10,545 nucleotides of DNA from contig DKPO01000023.1 of assembly GCA_002471225.1 (NCBI GenBank), forward strand, positions 1-10,545, written 5' to 3'. The first letter of the stretch is position 1. Each line of letters starts with the position of its first letter. The DNA is from Porphyromonadaceae bacterium UBA7332. Lineage in GTDB: Bacteria; Bacteroidota; Bacteroidia; Bacteroidales; UBA7332. Positions 6,922 to 10,545 of this stretch are shown one piece after another. Made by a program: the position numbers and the translations under genes. The notes beneath the pieces are model-generated. The model saw only the letters and a list, made by a program, of their open reading frames with translations. It did no database searches and was not told the origin of the DNA.

Positions 6922-9411
6922 TTAATAAATTAGACTCACATCATCAACAGTCAGAATACTACCGATATGGCGCGAATCGCCATAACCCGAAAATAATCCG
7001 GCTGAACCAAAAACACCTTTCGTTTCAGGTGACTCTGCATCTGTAGATAAAAATTCAACACGTATAAAAGCTGCTTTTCGCAACTGAGAATAAGTAACAG
7101 CTACACGTCCTTTGGTGAAGACCTGTGTATCATCCGTTATTTTTAACTCTCCACGCCCAACTTCCTGATGATTTTCATCTTCGAGTACCACCGTAACTTT
7201 AGCCGATTCATTATTATAAGAGAAATATTTATAATAGAACTCAACGGCTTCGGGACGTGAATTAAATGATATACCATGTATTTCTTCCTGAGAAGCACGA
7301 TCATAAGTTCCCAAATACAGCAATCCGGGCTGTTTATACTCTGTAGATCCTCCTCCCGGTCCCCAGTTATTCTTACCCCAACCAACCGTAGCTATCTCCA
7401 TCGCATTCGTTCCGCTATGAGCTTCAATCGTAAAAGCTTTCCCATCGAAACGATTTAAATGGTTGGTTGCAGTAAATCCTGTCTTCGCCGTAGGAACAGT
7501 ACCGGGATAAGCTCCGTAATACCAGGAATAGTCTGCTCTTGGCTGCGTTGTTTTATCGTTATAGCTTGCCCAGCCTCCTGCTGCATAAAATGCATATATT
7601 TCTTTCCCTCCCATCGATGTTTTTTTCCAGACCATGGCTTCTGACCATTCTTCAAAGCCCGCATTTGAAAGTTGCAATGCCGGTTCTGTTGTTATCAATG
7701 ATTCATCCGTTCCCGGAATCTCATTTTCATCATGGATCCATTTTGACCGGATCTTATAGGTATTCGTTTTAGATGCGTCAACAGGCAAAACAATACGGAT
7801 TTCATCCTCCGTCTTTGTTTGTTCCGGTTTATACCAGTTGTCCGTTCCTTCTAATGCGCATTCTACATAAATATCTTTCGTCTTAAAATATTCGGTTGCG
7901 AAGGCATTCTCACCAACGACATGCAAACGGGCATAACCCGCAAAAACACTTCCCGGGCTTAATGCTTTTACTTCAAAAGAAGGTGTCCGTACAGGAATCT
8001 GAGACGTCAGGATCTTATTTTTCCATACAATTCGTACGGGTATTTCCGACAAAATAGCTTTGGGAAACGTTGCTCTTACGGTATGCATGGATTCCTGTGA
8101 TTGAATTACTTCCACAGGTAAATTTTGCCATGTTCCGAAAGCCTGCATCTGAACCTGAATCAGTGAAGGATCTCCGTGCAGATTTACCGGAAAGTCAACC
8201 GTTGCAGAACCCAGTGCCACCGGTGTTAACGGCTGTACAGAAAAACCATTATCCTTGCTACGAATAACTAAGACCGATTGTGTTATTTTATTATACCGAT
8301 CAACCACTTCCAACATGAAAGTGTGTGTATCCGATTCGGAATGAAGATAGAGCCTCGGTATTATCTGTGTAAAATCCACAACCGCCATCTTATCGACATT
8401 ATTACTTAGTCCTTTAAGAGTAATACCCTGATTGGTCAAAAGAGCTTCGGCTTCTTTCGACAATTTTACCAGCTCCATCTCTGAGGGAATGCCCAGTTGC
8501 TGCAAAACGGGAGACTCTGTTTTTAGTTTACAGGATACAATTCCAGATTTGGCATGAATAAAAGCTTCCAGAGGAGAAACCGTTAACGACTGCCCTTCTA
8601 CAACATCCAATATTTCATTATGCTTATAATTGGTTGTCGTAATCACAGGTGCTGCTGCATTCAATGCTTCATCAGAAATATCGATATCAATACTTTCCTC
8701 AGCCGTACTTGTATCAAATGTGACTTTCAATGTAGAAGAACCTGCATCTACATCAAATTTAAATCGATAATGATGTTTTGGGAGAGTCTGATCAATACTT
8801 GCAGCCTTCAAAGTGGAAGTAGATCCTTGCTGATTAGTTACCTGCAACTGCACCGTTAAATCGGAGGGCTTAAAATAGGCAGCCCGCGTTTCCGTTCCTG
8901 AGAATAAAATGGGTTGATTGCTTCCTGAATGAATACTTGCTGAATACGCTGCAAAATACTTTTTAAATGCGTCTGTGTATTCAACTGATGCCTTTGTATT
9001 TGCCAAATAACACGTAAGATTTACGACTGTCTCTTCGTCTGTAAGAATCTGAAATCCTTGTTTTCCTTCAAAATAGGGTTTACTAAAACCTTCCTGATTG
9101 ACATCTCCCAGAGATGCCTTTGCTAAGTAATTTCCTGATGGAAAAATCGTGTTCTGTTTAAACTCTTCAAAACGATCCCAGCTTTGAAGTAATTCATCTT
9201 GCTGATAAATATCCAGCTTAAAATCTGCCGGATCCGGCGCTTGTTCTGCAAATTCATTCTTTGTGGATGGTAAAACCACATCTGTGTCCGATACGACTTT
9301 AATTGCTAGCCTCCCACCTCCGCTGGTGTCGGTCATTTTATCTTGCGAACAAGACGAAAAACCGATAGCTAATACAACCAAAACCGACATAAAACCATGT
9401 AACTTTTTCAT
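6922..9411 (-). CDS. Large DUF4493 lipoprotein with a diverged PCMD-like C-terminus
   Basis: First gene of the operon, 829 aa. Leader MKKLHGFMSVLVVLAIGFSSC has the lipobox FSSC (Cys21), followed by SQDKMTD. DUF4493-like sequence covers about 31-245. The Ig/cadherin-like domain follows at about 253-385 and aligns with the PVI..-opening domain of the next two genes. Two further beta-sandwich stretches (about 388-475 and 480-575) end in TTEPALQLSNAGFEEWS, which matches TTESAIQLPNAGFEDWS at the FnIII/PCMD border of the 711-aa paralogue. The C-terminal part (about 580-829) keeps PCMD landmarks in diverged form: LYLGTYDRASQEE, SRPEAVEFYYKY, FSGYGDSRHIGSILTVDDVSLIY. It has lost the FWDTGNKG and ASASRYGDYF motifs and has an aromatic, Gly-rich insertion. 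The product is likely surface anchored. It has the greatest length of the set and the ORF nearest the promoter, so it is probably the main or most exposed component, which is an inference. Confidence 0.87.
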   Translation of the reverse strand: MKKLHGFMSVLVVLAIGFSSCSQDKMTDTSGGGRLAIKVVSDTDVVLPSTKNEFAEQAPDPADFKLDIYQQDELLQSWDRFEEFKQNTIFPSGNYLAKASLGDVNQEGFSKPYFEGKQGFQILTDEETVVNLTCYLANTKASVEYTDAFKKYFAAYSASIHSGSNQPILFSGTETRAAYFKPSDLTVQLQVTNQQGSTSTLKAASIDQTLPKHHYRFKFDVDAGSSTLKVTFDTSTAEESIDIDISDEALNAAAPVITTTNYKHNEILDVVEGQSLTVSPLEAFIHAKSGIVSCKLKTESPVLQQLGIPSEMELVKLSKEAEALLTNQGITLKGLSNNVDKMAVVDFTQIIPRLYLHSESDTHTFMLEVVDRYNKITQSVLVIRSKDNGFSVQPLTPVALGSATVDFPVNLHGDPSLIQVQMQAFGTWQNLPVEVIQSQESMHTVRATFPKAILSEIPVRIVWKNKILTSQIPVRTPSFEVKALSPGSVFAGYARLHVVGENAFATEYFKTKDIYVECALEGTDNWYKPEQTKTEDEIRIVLPVDASKTNTYKIRSKWIHDENEIPGTDESLITTEPALQLSNAGFEEWSEAMVWKKTSMGGKEIYAFYAAGGWASYNDKTTQPRADYSWYYGAYPGTVPTAKTGFTATNHLNRFDGKAFTIEAHSGTNAMEIATVGWGKNNWGPGGGSTEYKQPGLLYLGTYDRASQEEIHGISFNSRPEAVEFYYKYFSYNNESAKVTVVLEDENHQEVGRGELKITDDTQVFTKGRVAVTYSQLRKAAFIRVEFLSTDAESPETKGVFGSAGLFSGYGDSRHIGSILTVDDVSLIY

Positions 9412-9455
9412 TTAGACATAAGTTTAATGATACTTTGATTGATTAAAATAGGTCG

Positions 9456-9489
9456 CAAAATTAAAATATTTAACGGATAGATTGCCAAA
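9456..9489 (-). promoter_or_regulatory. Bacteroides-type promoter of the operon
   Basis: On the minus strand, TAATTTTG (9463 to 9456) fits the -7 consensus TAnnTTTG of Bacteroidota housekeeping promoters. TTTTGG (TTTG at 9489 to 9486) fits the -33 element, with about 21-22 nt between. Transcription would begin near 9450, giving a leader of about 35-40 nt before the ATG at 9411. The leader is AT-rich and has no Shine-Dalgarno sequence; I see no riboswitch-like fold in it. Confidence 0.65.
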
Positions 9490-9497
9490 ACCAATCA

Positions 9498-9520
9498 TTT
9501 TAACATGTTAACTGTTAAAA
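9498..9520. promoter_or_regulatory. Symmetrical candidate operator upstream of the promoter
   Basis: TTTTAACA (9498-9505) and TGTTAAAA (9513-9520) are perfect reverse complements around TGTTAAC. Nested within them is the 12-bp perfect palindrome TTAACATGTTAA (9500-9511), so TGTTAA occurs twice at 7-bp steps. It lies about 9 bp upstream of the -33 element, where an activator or dimeric regulator could bind. No matching regulator gene is in the window; the sequence is AT-rich, so some chance symmetry must be allowed for. Confidence 0.45.
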
Positions 9521-9623
9521 TACAAAACATATTTGGGTAAAATTAAAAGGCCATTTCTAAATCGTATTGGAATAGAATTAAAGCGAACGAAAAGGCATTC
9601 TCTCACAGGAGTTCAGAGAGGTA

Positions 9624-9646
9624 ATCTCGTTATGACTCCCGAGACA
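9624..9646. repeat. Dispersed repeat module 1, right copy
   Basis: It matches 213-235 at 22 of 23 positions in the same orientation. The internal hairpin TCTCG (9625-9629) / CGAGA (9640-9644) is kept, and the one difference falls in its loop. A reverse-complement partial copy is at 9726-9739. Confidence 0.8.
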
Positions 9647-9725
9647 GGCATCGTTTTAGAAGACATATACTCTGATGGTCGCCGATAAGTTAAAATCCGA
9701 AGTGGATAGGAGGTAAATCGTGCGT

Positions 9726-9739
9726 GAGCCATAACGAGA
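9726..9739. repeat. Inverted partial copy of module 1
   Basis: GAGCCATAACGAGA is the exact reverse complement of 214-227 and matches the reverse complement of 9625-9638 at 13 of 14 bases. With 9625-9638 it forms an inverted pair around an 87-bp segment (9639-9725), giving the terminal-inverted-repeat look of a small non-coding element. Confidence 0.7.
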
Positions 9740-9748
9740 AGGCACCAT

Positions 9749-9813
9749 CCCTACACCATTGCTGTTGGAATGATTGTTGGTTAAACCACCGCATTAACAA
9801 CAAAAAACTCCTT
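9749..9813. repeat. Dispersed repeat module 2, right copy
   Basis: It shares with 252-317 the words CCCTACA, TTGTTGGTT and TTAAC.ACAAAAAACTCCTT in the same order. The variable segments of 18 and 11 bases have equal length in both copies. The right copy lacks the 38-bp repeat's internal sequence, so it belongs to the same family but is diverged. Confidence 0.7.
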
Positions 9814-9841
9814 TACCCTTCTTAACTCCTGTAGGATCTTT

Positions 9842-9897
9842 TATCGACAGCGAAGCTTCATCAACAGAAGGGCAAAGCCCGCCTATCAACAGCGAAG
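9842..9897. repeat. Pair of 14-base direct repeats
   Basis: TATCGACAGCGAAG (9842-9855) and TATCAACAGCGAAG (9884-9897) differ at one base and lie 42 bp apart. Between them GGGC (9870-9873) and GCCC (9877-9880) form a short hairpin. No open frame or known element explains them. Confidence 0.6.
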
Positions 9898-9919
9898 TGA
9901 TCAACTGCCTTTCAAGATT

Positions 9920-9966
9920 ACCAGGAGCCCAAAGGTTCGTAACCCAGGAGCGATAGCGACGTAACC
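9920..9966. repeat. Cluster of CGTAACC and AGGAGC words
   Basis: CGTAACC occurs at 9938-9944 and 9960-9966. ACCAGGAGC (9920-9928) is echoed by ACCCAGGAGC (9942-9951). GGTTCGTAACC (9934-9944) is itself a small palindrome with a 3-base loop, and GGTTCGTAA is also found in the 38-bp repeat of the left flank. The cluster ends against the terminator. Confidence 0.55.
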
Positions 9967-9995
9967 AAAAAAAGCCCCGTAATGGGGCTTTTTTT
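9967..9995. terminator. Strong bidirectional intrinsic terminator
   Basis: AAAAAAAGCCCC (9967-9978) pairs perfectly with GGGGCTTTTTTT (9984-9995) around GTAAT. The T-run on the far side of the GC stem serves both strands. For the minus-strand gene ending at 9994 the TAA stop (9996-9994) overlaps the first bases of the stem, so the terminator begins within the stop codon. It should isolate the six-gene operon from transcription of that gene. Confidence 0.9.
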
Positions 9996-10545
9996 ATTTC
10001 AGGTAGATTTTTTTGGTAATCTGACCTTTCGCTTCTAATTGTATTTTGAGAATATATATGCCTGATTCGAAGCCGGAGGCATCCATCTCGTTTGATTGAT
10101 TCACTACAACGATCTTACCTGACACATGGATCAGATGAGTTTGCGCTATTTCATATTCTGTGTCTATGATAATACGTCGTCCTGATATACGAATTTTCAC
10201 CTCATCCTGATCTACAGATGGTATGGAGGTTGCTGTTTCAAAAACGGCATGCAAATGATGACTTTCTGTGACTGTAAATTGAATAACAGGACTATAAGAA
10301 ACAATTTCACCTGCATACTCCCATTGTTTAAAAGTAAAGCCTACGTCAGGGATAGTTTCTAACAGAACTTCTTCACCATGCCAGTAAAGTCCATCCCCAT
10401 AAACTGTTCCATTCTCAGTTGTAACAGTTATTTCATGTTGCAACAATTCAAATTCAGCAACTAAGTTTATCGCTTCCGTTACCGTGAACGTATAAACAGC
10501 TTCTTTGCTGATAACCACTCCATCTTTCTTCCACGCCACAAATGA
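9994..10545 (-). CDS. 3' end of a T9SS-secreted protein with InlB-like repeats
   Basis: The frame is open to the right edge, so the gene is cut and its start lies outside; 183 codons are present. The first visible residues SFVAWKKDGVVIS are the end of a divergent InlB B-type repeat. A second repeat follows, from about HEITVTTENGTVYGDG through FKQWEYAGEIVSYSP to LHAVFETA. The C-terminal 75 or so residues form a type A T9SS sorting domain: a short strand pattern VKIRISGRRIIIDTE, then LIHVSGKIVVV, the GFESGIYILKI motif, and a basic end KKIYLK. The GTG at 10539 is not a real start, because the repeat is already in progress. The T9SS domain would send the protein across the outer membrane, where it would be attached to the surface or released. 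It is in the operon's orientation but separated by a strong terminator, about 580 bp and repeats, so it is probably independent. The upstream part, and any catalytic domain, cannot be seen. Confidence 0.85.
   Translation of the reverse strand, partial: SFVAWKKDGVVISKEAVYTFTVTEAINLVAEFELLQHEITVTTENGTVYGDGLYWHGEEVLLETIPDVGFTFKQWEYAGEIVSYSPVIQFTVTESHHLHAVFETATSIPSVDQDEVKIRISGRRIIIDTEYEIAQTHLIHVSGKIVVVNQSNEMDASGFESGIYILKIQLEAKGQITKKIYLK

Larger units (their letters stand above)
340..9411 (-). other. Six-gene surface-protein operon
   Basis: Six minus-strand genes are packed with gaps of 10, 10, -8, 4 and -10 nt. All products carry Sec-type leaders: four are lipoproteins and two are small barrel-like proteins. 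One promoter lies before the first gene and a strong terminator separates the operon from the next gene upstream. Overlapping start/stop pairs at 3491-3498 and 1938-1947 join the barrel-like pair to a PCMD lipoprotein on each side, suggesting fixed ratios of these products. There is no SusC/SusD pair, glycoside hydrolase, sigma/anti-sigma factor or two-component gene in the window. Confidence 0.85.
9412..9993. other. Intergenic region between the operon and the upstream gene
   Basis: No gene is visible. From the operon outwards it holds the leader and promoter (9412-9489), a candidate operator (9498-9520), repeat module 1 (9624-9646) with its inverted partial copy (9726-9739), repeat module 2 (9749-9813), a pair of 14-base direct repeats (9842-9855 / 9884-9897), a cluster of CGTAACC/AGGAGC words (9920-9966), and a strong terminator (9967-9995). 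The density of short repeats is similar to that of the left flank. Confidence 0.7.

Noticed and set aside
340..9411. Operon as a classical polysaccharide utilisation locus or a fimbrial operon
   Set aside because: There is no SusC/SusD pair, no glycoside hydrolase and no sensor gene. The lipoproteins lack recognisable fimbrillin features such as an arginine-cleavage site before the mature domain, and their domains (FnIII, PCMD) differ from fimbrial subunits.
9412..9455. Riboswitch or structured leader before the first operon gene
   Set aside because: The leader is only about 40 nt, AT-rich and without a stable hairpin.
9600..9620. CTCTC / GAGAG hairpin as a terminator or regulatory site
   Set aside because: The stem is only 5 bp with an 11-base loop, and there is no T-run or nearby gene end.

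Overview
The window looks like chromosomal DNA of a Bacteroidota species, most likely order Bacteroidales. The evidence is: lipoproteins with DUF4493-like and PCMD-like architectures; acidic residues just after the lipidated cysteine, as in the Bacteroidota surface-lipoprotein export signal; a Bacteroides-type promoter (TTTG / TAnnTTTG); starts with little Shine-Dalgarno signal; and a C-terminal type IX secretion (T9SS) sorting domain in the partial gene at the right edge. The species cannot be named from this sequence.

Layout. Positions 1-339 carry no convincing gene and are full of short repeats and hairpins. Positions 340-9411 hold one compact six-gene operon, all on the minus strand and read from right to left. 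In order of transcription: a DUF4493/PCMD lipoprotein of 829 aa (6922-9411); a DUF4493 lipoprotein without PCMD, 424 aa (5637-6911); a DUF4493/FnIII/PCMD lipoprotein of 711 aa (3491-5626); two tandem paralogous beta-barrel-like outer-membrane proteins of 246 and 271 aa (2758-3498 and 1938-2753); and a lipoprotein of 535 aa with an FnIII-like and a PCMD domain but no DUF4493 (340-1947). Gaps are 4 to 10 nt, or the genes overlap by 8 and 10 nt, so the genes are almost certainly co-transcribed and partly coupled in translation. Positions 9412-9993 hold the operon promoter, a symmetrical candidate operator, a second set of repeats, and a strong terminator. Positions 9994-10545 are the 3' end of a separate minus-strand gene for a T9SS-secreted protein with InlB-like repeats.

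How the genes may work together (inference). Four lipoproteins share a mix-and-match set of modules: DUF4493, an Ig/cadherin-like domain, FnIII-like domains and a jelly-roll-like PCMD. They are probably displayed on the outer surface. The two small barrel-like proteins sit between them in the operon and could be their outer-membrane partners. There is no SusC/SusD pair, enzyme or regulator in the window, so this is not a classical polysaccharide utilisation locus. A surface binding or adhesion complex is the most economical reading, but no function is proven.

The operon is flanked on both sides, in the same orientation, by related non-coding repeat blocks whose internal spacing is conserved.
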